Origin: WHTK01 sp963711035
Lineage (GTDB): Bacteria > Chloroflexota > Dehalococcoidia > DSTF01 > WHTK01
Direction of reading: 5' to 3'
Assembly (NCBI GenBank): GCA_963711035.1
Contig: CAVQCN010000003.1
Location: forward strand, 124,001-188,000
DNA: 64,000 bases
The translations under genes and the position numbers were made by a program. The first letter of the stretch is position 1, and every line of letters begins with the position of its first letter. The notes below the pieces were generated by a model that had not been told where the DNA came from, searched no databases, and worked only from the letters and a program-made list of their open reading frames with translations. Below, one piece after another: positions 53,930-61,960 of the stretch.

Positions 53930-54108
53930 ACCTGCCTCTTGCTGCTGGGGCCCCTTCGGGCTGGCGCCCTACCGACAGACGCAGCCAAGCAGGTTCAGTG
54001 AACTCCTCGTAGGCACGGTACTAAATATACCACCCTCTCGACGCACACTCGGAAACGAAAGCCGGGAGCACACACGCCTGAGTTTTCTATGGGGGAAATG
54101 CAGGCCCC

Positions 54109-54447
54109 TTATCTGGCCCCCTCGTGTCCACAGCCACCACAGCGCCAGAAGCGCGGTAGGCGAGCGTAGTCGATGTCTCCGTCGTCGGGTGGCGTCGGTG
54201 TCGGTGACGGATCAGGCCAGGCGAGGTTGCTTTGAGGCAGTCCCGGGACGCCGGGTGCACCGGTTACGGAGCTTTGGAAGAGGTTACTGGCGGGTCCGCC
54301 GCGGGTGCCCCACGAGCCGAAGAGCAGTTCGATAGTGCTGCGCAGCCACGCTGCGATGAGCTCTCTGCGGCGTGGAATGCGTGCGCTGAAATCGTTGGAG
54401 CCACACTCTGGACAGACCAAGTCGGAAATCTGCGGTTGTTCGTTCAT
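54109..54447 (-). CDS. Small protein with two zinc-ribbon halves
   Basis: The 112-residue product has CPECGSNDF near residue 12 and CGGCGHEG near the end, probable halves of one zinc ribbon, separated by a basic helix (LIAAWLRSTIELLFG) and a Pro/Thr-rich spacer. No family was recognised. It lies 10 bases after ispF on the same strand. Confidence 0.5.
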   Translation of the reverse strand: MNEQPQISDLVCPECGSNDFSARIPRRRELIAAWLRSTIELLFGSWGTRGGPASNLFQSSVTGAPGVPGLPQSNLAWPDPSPTPTPPDDGDIDYARLPRFWRCGGCGHEGAR

Positions 54448-54458
54448 CCGAAGTAGGA

Positions 54459-54932
54459 CTACGACTCCTCGATCAGCGCCACGGCCTGCACCGCGATGCC
54501 TTCGACACGGCCGATGGCGCCCAGGAAGTCGGTCGTCGTTGCTTTGACACTGACCCGGTCGAGGCCGATCGTGATCGCCATCGCCAGGCGGCGGCGCATC
54601 TCCTCTACGCGGGGGGCGATGCGCGGCTGCTGGGCGACCACCGTCGCATCGATGTTAACGACGTGATAGCCCGCCGCCTTGACCAGCTTCGTGGCCTGCT
54701 TGAGCAGCTCGATGCTGTCGGCGCCGCGCAGCTGCTCGTCGCTGCTGGGGTAGTGCGTGCCGATGTCGCCGAGGGCGGCGGCACCCAGCAGGGCGTCGAT
54801 CACCGTGTGAGTGAGCGCGTCGCCGTCGGAGTGACCGGCGAGGCCGGTTTCGCCCTCGAAGAGCACGCCGCCGAGGATGAGCTGGCGACCCGCCTCGAAG
54901 GGGTGAACGTCGAAGCCCTGTCCGATCCTCAT
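54459..54932 (-). CDS. ispF: 2-C-methyl-D-erythritol 2,4-cyclodiphosphate synthase
   Basis: The 157-residue enzyme has the IspF motifs GQGFDVHPF (metal Asp8/His10), LAGHSDGDALTHTVIDALLG and DIGTHYPSSDEQ, with SVKATTTDFLGAIGRVEG near the end. It acts in the non-mevalonate isoprenoid pathway. Its ATG overlaps the ispD stop (ATGA). Confidence 0.97.
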   Translation of the reverse strand: MRIGQGFDVHPFEAGRQLILGGVLFEGETGLAGHSDGDALTHTVIDALLGAAALGDIGTHYPSSDEQLRGADSIELLKQATKLVKAAGYHVVNIDATVVAQQPRIAPRVEEMRRRLAMAITIGLDRVSVKATTTDFLGAIGRVEGIAVQAVALIEES

Positions 54933-55609
54933 GATGTCTCCTTCAGGCCGGCGCTACGCAGCAGTGCCTCGGCGATGTCCAGGTCATCCGGCGTTGTCAC
55001 CTTCAGGTTTCGGGACGATCCGGCAACGAGCCGTACGGGCTCTCCCAATCCTTCCACCATGATCGCATCATCCGTTGCGGCGCCGTCGTAGCGCTCGTGG
55101 GCTCGCAGCAGCAGGTCGCGGCGAAAGGCCTGCGGCGTCTGCGCCAGCCACAGCCCCTCGCGCGATAACGTCTCGCGCACAAGGCCGGTCTCGTCACCGC
55201 GCTTCAGTGTATCGGCCAGCGGCACCGCGCAGATGGCGGCGCCGGTCTCGATAGCGGCCCCCAGCGCCGCTTCGATCATCGCTTCTGTGACCAACGGCCG
55301 CGCGCCGTCGTGCACGAGCACGTACTCGACGTCCGGTAGCGCGTCGATGCCGGCGCGGACCGAGTCCTGGCGCCGCGTTCCGCCGAGCACGACGCACGCC
55401 TCAGGCGCCATCTGCGAGGTCAGCTTCGTAATCGCGTCCTGGTTGGTCTCCGAGGCAACGACGACGATGGCGTCGATGGCGCTGTAGGCGGCGAAAGTGG
55501 CGATCGAGTAGGCGATCAGGGGACGGCCATGCAGCGGCTGGAGGAGCTTGTCGCGTCCGCCCATGCGCTGGCTGCTACCTGCCGCGACGATGATTGCGCC
55601 GGTCGTCAT
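54929..55609 (-). CDS. ispD: 2-C-methyl-D-erythritol 4-phosphate cytidylyltransferase
   Basis: The 226-residue enzyme starts with IIVAAGSSQRMGGRDKLLQP, the CTP-binding Gly-rich loop, and has VHDGARPLV, VPLADTLKRG and LWLAQTPQAFRRDLL typical of IspD. It forms CDP-methylerythritol, which feeds the IspE and IspF steps. ispD and ispF are coupled. Confidence 0.97.
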   Translation of the reverse strand: MTTGAIIVAAGSSQRMGGRDKLLQPLHGRPLIAYSIATFAAYSAIDAIVVVASETNQDAITKLTSQMAPEACVVLGGTRRQDSVRAGIDALPDVEYVLVHDGARPLVTEAMIEAALGAAIETGAAICAVPLADTLKRGDETGLVRETLSREGLWLAQTPQAFRRDLLLRAHERYDGAATDDAIMVEGLGEPVRLVAGSSRNLKVTTPDDLDIAEALLRSAGLKETS

Positions 55610-55658
55610 CTCGTTACCCGCTGCGAGCGTACGGCATCGCGCTGCTCTCGGCTACGGC

Positions 55659-56330
55659 TCAGAGTAGGCCGCCGACCAGGCTGATGGAGAAGGAGCCGCC
55701 GTAGGCCAGGAACAGGTCTTTGATAATCTTGCCGCCCAACGTGGCCAGGAAGAAGCGCAGCGGCGGCATGCGCGTGGCGCCTGCTGCAGCGCCCGCCAGG
55801 TCGAAGAGCGGGTTGGGGAAGGTGCAGAGCAGGAAGATCGTGAGCATGCCGTTGGCGTGCATCCAGCGCTCGAAGGTGGCGTAGACCTTCTGGTGCTTGA
55901 CGAGGTCGGTGCCGGCGTAGCCGAGGCCGTAGCCGGAGAACTCGCCCAGCGCGTCGCCCAGGCCGGCCACGAGACCCACCAGCAGTGGCGCCGGGATGCC
56001 GAATACCGGGTCTACGAGGGCGGTGCTGCTGAAGATGGCCAGGGTGCTCGGCGTCGGCAGGATAATCGTCGCTGACCCGGCCATCGCCACGAGGAAGATG
56101 CCCAGGTAGCCCCAGCGGCGCAGCTGATCGAGGTCGATGGAGAGGGCGAAATAGGCGAGGGCGTAGACGCCGAAGAAGGCGAGCACGAGGCCGAAGAACA
56201 GGTACTCGAGGCGCAGCCAGCCGCTACGCCGCGTAACGTCGATCAGGACCTCGGCGTCCTCCTCGACCGCCTCCGCGGCGTCTTCCAGCGCCTCGAAGCG
56301 GTCGGACAGGCTGTCTGCGCCCTCACTCAT
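55659..56330 (-). CDS. VTT-domain (DedA/SNARE-associated) membrane protein
   Basis: The 223-residue protein has an acidic N-terminus, a helix near residue 45-65, then the VTT pattern ATIILPTPSTLAIFSSTALV, LVGLVAGLGDALGEFSGYGL and FLLCTFPNPLFDLAGAAAGA. Members include flippases for undecaprenyl-phosphate-type or phospholipids. It faces clpP divergently with 118 bases between. Confidence 0.87.
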   Translation of the reverse strand: MSEGADSLSDRFEALEDAAEAVEEDAEVLIDVTRRSGWLRLEYLFFGLVLAFFGVYALAYFALSIDLDQLRRWGYLGIFLVAMAGSATIILPTPSTLAIFSSTALVDPVFGIPAPLLVGLVAGLGDALGEFSGYGLGYAGTDLVKHQKVYATFERWMHANGMLTIFLLCTFPNPLFDLAGAAAGATRMPPLRFFLATLGGKIIKDLFLAYGGSFSISLVGGLL

Positions 56331-56448
56331 CTGCCTACGCCAATTCTAGCGAACCGCATCAACGGGCCGTACGAGGAGCGTCCATAGTGGCGGCCGGCGT
56401 CCCGATCCGGCAAGATGGATCTCGTAAAAAGGGGGTGAGTTGTACCGC

Positions 56449-57057
56449 ATGAACGAGAACGTCCTGAGAAACATCGTCCCGGCCGTCGTCGAGAACACGC
56501 CGCGCGGAGAGCGCGTCTACGACATCTACTCGATGCTCCTGAAGGAGCGCATCATCTTCCTCGGCACCCCGGTCTTCGACCAGGTGGCGAACAGCATCAT
56601 CGCCCAGCTGCTGCACCTGGAGCGCGAGGACCCGGAGCGTGACATCTCGATCTACATCAACTCGCCCGGTGGCGAGGTCCACGCCGGCCTGGCCATCATG
56701 GACGCGATGCAGCTCAACCGCTGCGACGTGGCCACCTACTGCGTCGGCCTCTGCGCCAGCATGGCGACGGTGCTGCTGAGCTCCGGCACGCCGGGCAAGC
56801 GCTACGCCATGCCCAACTCGACGATTCACATGCACCAGGCACTGGGCGGCGCCCAGGGGCAGGCGGCCGACATCGAGATCGAAGCGCGCGAGGCAATCCG
56901 CATCAACGACAAGATCCGTCATCTCCTGGCCTCGAACACGGGACAGGACCCGGAGCGCATCCGACGCGACTTCGACCGCAACTACTACATGACAGCGCAG
57001 CAGGCCAAAGAGTACGGCATGATCGACGAAATCCTGGAGCTGCCGTCGCGCGCGTAG
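56449..57057 (+). CDS. clpP: ATP-dependent Clp protease proteolytic subunit
   Basis: The 202-residue protein has the family catalytic residues: Ser in GLCASMATVLLSSG, His in MPNSTIHMHQ and Asp in the segment NTGQDPERIRRDFDR, plus INSPGGEVHAGLAIMDAM. It degrades substrates with ClpX or ClpA/C. ATG 56449 is preceded by GGGGGTG eleven bases away; TTG 56440 is also possible. A terminator follows. Confidence 0.96.
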   Translation: MNENVLRNIVPAVVENTPRGERVYDIYSMLLKERIIFLGTPVFDQVANSIIAQLLHLEREDPERDISIYINSPGGEVHAGLAIMDAMQLNRCDVATYCVGLCASMATVLLSSGTPGKRYAMPNSTIHMHQALGGAQGQAADIEIEAREAIRINDKIRHLLASNTGQDPERIRRDFDRNYYMTAQQAKEYGMIDEILELPSRA

Positions 57058-57079
57058 CGAGTGTTCACCGTTCCTTCAA

Positions 57080-57114
57080 CGAGAGGCCGTCCTTCGACGG
57101 CCTCTCGTTTCGTT
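57080..57114 (+). terminator. Intrinsic terminator of clpP
   Basis: CGAGAGGCCGTC and its complement GACGGCCTCTCG form a 12-bp stem around a CTTC tetraloop, followed by TTTCGTTT. It lies 22 bases after the clpP stop and abuts the convergent EamA gene. Confidence 0.85.
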
Positions 57115-58016
57115 TACTCGGGCAGTGGAATGGTGTTCCGTGGGCTGATCGATGCCCGGATGCCGGCGTAGATGCCCCCTAGGAGCACGAGGCCGCCGAT
57201 CAGCTGCAGCGCCGTCGGCGTCTCGCCCAGGACGGCGGCAGCCAGCAGCGTTGCGCCCACCGGCTCGCCCAGGATAGCGATCGAGATCGTCACGGCGGGT
57301 AGGTAGCCCAACGAGCGGTTCACCGCCGTGTGGCCAATGAGCTGCGGCACCAGTGCGAGCAGGATGAAGTAGGCGTAGGTGTCGCGCGAGTAGCCGAAGA
57401 AGGCGTCGCCGGAGACGGCGAGCGCCAGGACCAGCAGCACGGCTGCGACGGCGTAGGCGACGGTGATGTAGGCGCCCCAGCCGGCGCCGGAGGTGCGCAC
57501 CGCCCGCCCTGTCAGCACGTATGCCGATGCGCATACGGCGCCGAGTACGGCAAAGAGGTCGCCCTGCAGGCTGTCGCCACCGGCGCCGACGTCCTGCGCC
57601 ACCATGATCAGCGTTCCGAGCAGGGCTATACCGACGGCGAGCCAGATGGCGCGCGAAGGCGGCTCGCCCAGGATGGGCCCCGAAGCGAGGCCGACGTACA
57701 GCGGCTGCGACGCCACGAGCGTCACGGATGTGACGACGGAGGTTTCCTGCACGGACGCGATCCAGAGGCCAAAGTGCAGCGCCAGGAAGACGCCCGCCAA
57801 CAGGCTGAGAAGCAGGTTGCGGCGCCCGTTGATGACGACGCGCCGTCGCGCGCCGGCGTAAAGGAGCAGAGGCAGCGAGGCCAGCGACAGCCGGTAGGCG
57901 GCGATCGCCATGGCCGGGGCGTCCGCCTCGCGGATCAGCACCGCCGCTGTGCTAACGGCGCAAATGCCCAACGCCAGCACCGCGAAGTCGAAGGAGCGCC
58001 CTTGCATGGCGCCCAT
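57114..58016 (-). CDS. EamA/DMT-family transporter
   Basis: The 300-residue protein has ten hydrophobic helices in two EamA repeats, with the signatures AIAAYRLSLASLPLLLYAG and GVFLALHFGLWIASVQETSV in the first and SIAILGEPVGATLLAAAVLG in the second. The family exports amino acids, nucleosides or other small metabolites. The neighbours do not indicate the substrate. It starts 78 bases from the divergent PQQ gene. Confidence 0.9.
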   Translation of the reverse strand: MGAMQGRSFDFAVLALGICAVSTAAVLIREADAPAMAIAAYRLSLASLPLLLYAGARRRVVINGRRNLLLSLLAGVFLALHFGLWIASVQETSVVTSVTLVASQPLYVGLASGPILGEPPSRAIWLAVGIALLGTLIMVAQDVGAGGDSLQGDLFAVLGAVCASAYVLTGRAVRTSGAGWGAYITVAYAVAAVLLVLALAVSGDAFFGYSRDTYAYFILLALVPQLIGHTAVNRSLGYLPAVTISIAILGEPVGATLLAAAVLGETPTALQLIGGLVLLGGIYAGIRASISPRNTIPLPE

Positions 58017-58094
58017 GCTACGGGATGCGTGCCCGGATGGAGGGATCTAGACCCGGAGATGCAACGCGAGGGCTCAGCCGGGTACCCTCGGATC

Positions 58095-59315
58095 ATGCTG
58101 CGATACGTCTTGCTCGGCATCGTCCTGTCGCTGGCTGCAGTCGCCTGTGGCGGCTCCAGCGCAACGCCGACTTCGACGCAGGCTGCGCTCTCGAGCGGGA
58201 CGCCGTCGCTGGAAGGCGCCGCTGCTACGCCGGCATCGGATGAGCTGCCGCAGGTGCACGCGGCGCGCGTCTACCCGAACCTGAGCTTCGAGCGCATGAC
58301 CGGCATGTACCAGGCGCCGGACGGCCGCATCTTCGTCACCGAGCAGCCGGGCCGCATCCGCGTCTTCGACGACAACGACGGCGTAACGGACGCGCCGGTC
58401 TTCCTCGACCTCACGGACCGCGTGCTGTCGGACGGGGCGGAGCAGGGGATGCTCGGCCTTGCATTTGCGCCGGACTTCGCGACGAGCGGTTACTTCTACG
58501 TCGATTACACAGCTCCCGACCCGCAGCGCACGGTCGTATCGCGCTTCGCGGTAGGCGCCGATGGCAAGGCCGATCCCGGCAGCGAGCTCGTGATCCTGCA
58601 GGTCGATCAGCCGTTCTCGAACCACAACGGCGGCCAGCTCGCCTTCGGGCCGGACGGCGACCTCTACGTTTCGTTCGGCGACGGCGGCAGCGGTAACGAT
58701 CCGCAGAGCAACGGCCAGGACCCGGGCAACTTGCTCGCCACCATCCTGCGCATCGACGTCTCGCACGCGACGGCTGACGCGCCGTACACGATTCCGTCCG
58801 ACAACCCTTTCGCGGCCAAGCAGGGTGCGCGCGGCGAGGTCTGGGCCTACGGCCTGCGCAACCCGTGGCGCTTCTCCTTCGATTTGCAGACCGGTCAGCT
58901 CTGGGCCGGCGACGTCGGACAGAGCTCATGGGAAGAAGTGGACATAATCGAGCCGGGCAAGAACTACGGCTGGTCGATCATGGAGGGCTCGCACTGCCTC
59001 CGCGGCAACTCCTGCAATCAGACGGGCCTGACGCCGCCGCTGATCGACTACGCCAGCAACGGCCCCAACTGCGCCGTCACCGGCGGCTTCGTCTATCGCG
59101 GCTCGGCGATCCCGGCGCTAGAGGGGGCCTACGTCTACGGCGACTACTGCGGCGGCACCGTCTGGGCGCTGCGCTACGACGGCGCTCAGGTGACGCAACA
59201 GGGCGAGATCGTGACGCCGGGCTTCTCGATCAGCTCCTTCGCGCAGGACAACGCCGGCGAGCTCTACGTGCTGCAGTACGCGGACTCGGGCGGCATCTAC
59301 GAGCTGACGCCGTGA
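58095..59315 (+). CDS. PQQ-dependent sugar dehydrogenase (soluble aldose dehydrogenase type), lipoprotein
   Basis: From ATG 58095 the product has 406 residues: signal peptide, lipobox LAAVACGG, a short Thr/Ser/Ala spacer and a six-bladed propeller. Motifs include GLAFAPDFATSGYFYVDYT, NHNGGQLAFGPDGDLYVSFG, GEVWAYGLRNPWRFSFD and WAGDVGQSSWEEVDIIEPGK, which are typical of GDH-B/Asd-type sugar dehydrogenases and HHIP-like proteins. It likely oxidises aldoses at the cell surface, giving electrons to a quinone, if PQQ is made or taken up. No pqq genes are visible. The frame extends upstream to 57330, but that part has no similarity. Confidence 0.9.
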   Translation: MLRYVLLGIVLSLAAVACGGSSATPTSTQAALSSGTPSLEGAAATPASDELPQVHAARVYPNLSFERMTGMYQAPDGRIFVTEQPGRIRVFDDNDGVTDAPVFLDLTDRVLSDGAEQGMLGLAFAPDFATSGYFYVDYTAPDPQRTVVSRFAVGADGKADPGSELVILQVDQPFSNHNGGQLAFGPDGDLYVSFGDGGSGNDPQSNGQDPGNLLATILRIDVSHATADAPYTIPSDNPFAAKQGARGEVWAYGLRNPWRFSFDLQTGQLWAGDVGQSSWEEVDIIEPGKNYGWSIMEGSHCLRGNSCNQTGLTPPLIDYASNGPNCAVTGGFVYRGSAIPALEGAYVYGDYCGGTVWALRYDGAQVTQQGEIVTPGFSISSFAQDNAGELYVLQYADSGGIYELTP

Positions 59316-59365
59316 CCGTAGGCAATCAGGCAAAGAAGCGAGACTGTAGGTCTCTGACGGGGGCT

Positions 59366-59394
59366 AGATTCCTCGCTGCGCTCAGAATGACATA
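59366..59394. repeat. TCCTCGCTGCGCTCAGAATG intergenic repeat
   Basis: AGATTCCTCGCTGCGCTCAG followed by AATGACATA stands in a spacer with no gene. The same kind of sequence, with minor changes, is widely seen in intergenic spacers of GC-rich bacteria. It contains no promoter or frame that I can identify. Confidence 0.5.
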
Positions 59395-59488
59395 CGAGAG
59401 AACGCAGCGACGGCTCCGCAGGGGCGAGGCTCGCTCGCCGACAGTTCGTCCGATCCAGTCGGGGCGTCTGCTAACCGCCGGTACGTTG

Positions 59489-59549
59489 AAGGGCGGCCGT
59501 GAGACCGCCCCCTGTGGGCTCGAAGCTGAAAGCTGTTAGCTGACAGCTC
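59489..59549. repeat. Hairpin and AGCTGA-type tandem word repeat
   Basis: A short GGGCGG/CCGCCC hairpin (59491-59510) is followed by GAAGCTGAAAGCTGTTAGC and TGACAGCTCC, a degenerate tandem of AGCTGA-like words. It lies 4 bases from the 3' end of cysM and may help to end both transcripts. A weaker AGCTGACCGCTGA copy is at 8976-8990. Confidence 0.5.
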
Positions 59550-59552
59550 CTC

Positions 59553-60509
59553 TCACCACCAGACCTTGGTCTCGAGGTCGTCGGGCAGGTCTTCGTACTC
59601 GATGTTCCAGAGGTTGGTCGAGAGATACTTCCAGCCGCCGTCCGCCAGCAGCAGGACGATGTTGGCGTGGTCGAAGCGGTCGGCGACCTTCTGGGCCGTC
59701 CGCAGCACGGCGCCGGCCGAGATGCCGGCAAAGATGCCCTCTTCGTCCATCAGCTGCTTCGTCGCGGCGAACGAGTTCTGCGAGTCGACGACGATGCGGC
59801 CGTCGAGGATGGACTGGTCGAAGACGGGCGGGATGAATCCCTCTTCGAGGCTGCGCAGGCCCTGGACGCGGTCGCCGGGGTGAGGCGCCGCGGCGATCAC
59901 CTTGACGCTGGGCTTGCGTGACTTGAGGTAGCGTCCTGTGCCGGTCAGCGTGCCGCCGGTGCCGAGGCCGGCGATGAACACGTCGACCTCGGGCAGGTCG
60001 CGCAGGATCTCGGGACCGGTGGTCTCGAAGTGGGCGCGCGGATTGGCGTCGTTGCCGTACTGATAGAGCATCACGAGGCTCGGGTCGGCGTCTGCCAGCT
60101 CTTGCGCCATCGCGATCGACCCGTTCGTCCCCTTCAGGCCCTCCGAGTACACGATCTCGGCGCCGTAGGCGCGCAGCAGGTTGGTGCGCTCCTCGCCGGC
60201 GTTGTCGGGCAGGACGACCTTCACCTTGTAGCCCTTGAGCTTGGCTACGAAGGCGAGCGAGATGCCGGTGTTGCCGCTCGTCGGCTCCAGGATCGTGCAG
60301 CCGGGCGTGAGGACGCCGTCCTGCTCGGCCTGCTCCACCATGAGGCGGGCGATGCGGTCCTTGACGCTGCCGGTGGGGTTGGCACCCTCCAGCTTGGCGA
60401 AAAAGCGCACGCGATCCGACGGGCTGAGGTGTGGCAGCTCAACCAGCGGCGTATTGCCGATGGTGTCGAGAATGCTCCGGTAAAGCATTACGCGATGCGC
60501 CGTTACCAT
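59553..60509 (-). CDS. cysM: CysM-type cysteine synthase (CysO-dependent, O-phosphoserine)
   Basis: The 318-residue PLP enzyme has NPTGSVKDR (Lys50 binds PLP), PTSGNTGISLAF (76-87) and GLGTGGTLTGTGRYL. It resembles mycobacterial CysM more than CysK: MLYQYGNDANPRAHFETTGP, the LRSLEEGFIPPVFD segment with the Arg that in CysM binds O-phosphoserine, and the end NIVLLLADGGWKYLSTNLW. It is predicted to use O-phosphoserine and the thiocarboxylate of CysO to form CysO-Cys. ATG 60509 overlaps the cysO stop as TGATG, and GGAG lies five bases upstream. The immediate neighbour encodes the carrier protein, so the assignment is strong. Confidence 0.92.
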   Translation of the reverse strand: MVTAHRVMLYRSILDTIGNTPLVELPHLSPSDRVRFFAKLEGANPTGSVKDRIARLMVEQAEQDGVLTPGCTILEPTSGNTGISLAFVAKLKGYKVKVVLPDNAGEERTNLLRAYGAEIVYSEGLKGTNGSIAMAQELADADPSLVMLYQYGNDANPRAHFETTGPEILRDLPEVDVFIAGLGTGGTLTGTGRYLKSRKPSVKVIAAAPHPGDRVQGLRSLEEGFIPPVFDQSILDGRIVVDSQNSFAATKQLMDEEGIFAGISAGAVLRTAQKVADRFDHANIVLLLADGGWKYLSTNLWNIEYEDLPDDLETKVWW

Positions 60510-60784
60510 CAGGCTCCGCCTGCCAGCGCCGGGAGAATCGAGACGACGTCTCCCTCGTTGACGGGCGTGTCGAGCGACTGGAGGAAACGAATGTCCTCGT
60601 CGTTCACGTAGATGTTGACGAAGCGGTGCAGCGAGCCGTCTTCCATTGTGATCTGCTCACGGAAGCCCGGATGCTGGGCGTTGACCTGGTCCAGCACCTC
60701 GCCGATCGTACTGCCTTCGCTCTGGACCGACTTGGCTCCGACGACCCGCTGCAACACCGAAGTTACTCGTACCTCTACGCTCAC
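60509..60784 (-). CDS. cysO: Ubiquitin-like sulfur carrier protein (CysO)
   Basis: The 91-residue protein starts at GTG 60784, preceded by GAGGAG, which fits CysO length better than the upstream ATG. It has the beta-grasp pattern VSVEVRVTSVLQRVVG, HRFVNIYVNDEDIRFLQSLD and EGDVVSILPALAGGA. FVNIYVNDEDxRF is the hallmark of CysO. Carriers must end in Gly-Gly to be adenylated by the E1; here one Ala follows, so a peptidase must remove it (see findings). It is coupled to cysM and lies 5 bases after the E1 gene. Confidence 0.92.
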   Translation of the reverse strand: MSVEVRVTSVLQRVVGAKSVQSEGSTIGEVLDQVNAQHPGFREQITMEDGSLHRFVNIYVNDEDIRFLQSLDTPVNEGDVVSILPALAGGA

Positions 60785-60789
60785 GCGTT

Positions 60790-61905
60790 TTACTCCTCGT
60801 TCCATGCGGGTGCGGTGCCGCAAAACTCATCGTAGTCAATCAACTGCGTAACGGTCGGGTTGTCGCCGCAGACCACGCAGTTGGGGTCGCGACGAATGCG
60901 CACCTGACGCGTCTCCATGGAGAGGGCGTCGTAGAGCAGCAAGCGCCCGTTGAGGCTCTCGCCGACGCCGAGGATCAGCTTGAGGACCTCAGTCGCCTGA
61001 ATCGACCCAATGGTGCCGCAGAGGGCGCCCAAGACGCCGGCCTCGGCGCAAGAGGGCACCATCCCCGGTGGGGGCGGCGTCGGGTACAGGCAGCGGTAGC
61101 AGCCTTTGCCGGGCAGGTACACCGTTGCCTGGCCGTCGAACAGCAGGATCGAGCCGTCGACCAGCGGCTTCTTGAGGAAGACGCAGGCGTCGTTCACCAG
61201 GTAGCGCGCAGCGAAGTTGTCGGCGCCGTTGACGATGATGTCGTACTGGCCGATGACGTCCAGCGCGTTCTCCGAGTGCAGCGGATACTCGTGCGCGACG
61301 ACTTTCACGTCCGGGTTGTAGGCGTTCAGCGTCTCCTGCGCCGAGACGACCTTCGGCTTCCCGACGTCGTCGTTCTGGTGCAATATCTGACGCTGCAGGT
61401 TCGACAGGTCGACAACGTCGAAGTCGACGATGCCGATGGTGCCGACGCCCGCCAACGCCAGGTACAGCGCGATGGGCGAGCCGAGGCCGCCGGCACCCAC
61501 GATTAGCACCTTCGATTCGAAGATCTTGCGCTGACCGACGCTGCCGACCTGGGGCATGATGATGTGTCGCGAGTAGCGGGTGACGCGCTCGGGCGTGAGG
61601 GCGAAGCGAGACGGATCGTCATCGGCATCGGGCGCGCCGCCGGCCAGGGCCGGGATGACGGCGACCTGATCGCCGTCGGCGAGCCTGGTGGCGGGACCGT
61701 CCAGGGTGCTGATCTCCTTGTTGTTCACGTAGATGTTGATGTGGGTGGGGATGGCGCCTGCCTGGTCAGAACACAGGTTGCGGAAGCCCGGGAACTGCTC
61801 GTCCAGGTTGGCCAGAAGCTCGGCGACGTCGCGGCCGGCGGCTTCGACGTTCGGCCGGTTGCCGACGAAGCTCCGGAACGGCGTCGGAATATAGACGTTT
61901 ACCAT
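60790..61905 (-). CDS. E1-like activating enzyme with N-terminal ubiquitin-like domain (MoeB/ThiF/MoeZ type)
   Basis: The 371-residue protein begins, from ATG 61905 (GAGGGT upstream), with a carrier-like domain: NVYIPTPFRSF, THINIYVNNKEISTLDG and VAVIPALAGGAPDADDD (residues 1-100). A ThiF-type domain follows: SRHIIMPQVGSVGQRKIFES, VLIVGAGGLGSPIALYLALA (ATP site), GIVDFDVVDLSNLQRQILHQ, GADNFAARYLVNDAC, and zinc cysteines in CYRCLYP and CVVCGDNP. The MoeZ rhodanese domain is absent, as the protein ends 25 residues after CVVC. It should adenylate and thiocarboxylate carriers. The fusion of carrier and E1 is noteworthy. Confidence 0.9.
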   Translation of the reverse strand: MVNVYIPTPFRSFVGNRPNVEAAGRDVAELLANLDEQFPGFRNLCSDQAGAIPTHINIYVNNKEISTLDGPATRLADGDQVAVIPALAGGAPDADDDPSRFALTPERVTRYSRHIIMPQVGSVGQRKIFESKVLIVGAGGLGSPIALYLALAGVGTIGIVDFDVVDLSNLQRQILHQNDDVGKPKVVSAQETLNAYNPDVKVVAHEYPLHSENALDVIGQYDIIVNGADNFAARYLVNDACVFLKKPLVDGSILLFDGQATVYLPGKGCYRCLYPTPPPPGMVPSCAEAGVLGALCGTIGSIQATEVLKLILGVGESLNGRLLLYDALSMETRQVRIRRDPNCVVCGDNPTVTQLIDYDEFCGTAPAWNEE

Positions 61906-61960
61906 TGGATTGCTACCCTCCCGCAACGGTTCCACCATGCTCGCACAAACACTCGCTGTA

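Noticed and set aside
53930..54108. Possible T-box leader upstream of cysE: minus-strand AGGGTGGTA and TACCGTG near 54030
   Set aside because: A cysteine T-box would pair as TGGA with the tRNA(Cys) end, while this reads TGGT. The conserved block is interrupted by seven bases, and no Stem I with a specifier loop could be drawn in the 179-base spacer.
57330..58094. Upstream extension of the PQQ dehydrogenase frame
   Set aside because: It lies antisense to the EamA transporter gene and has no signal peptide; the lipobox start is at 58095.
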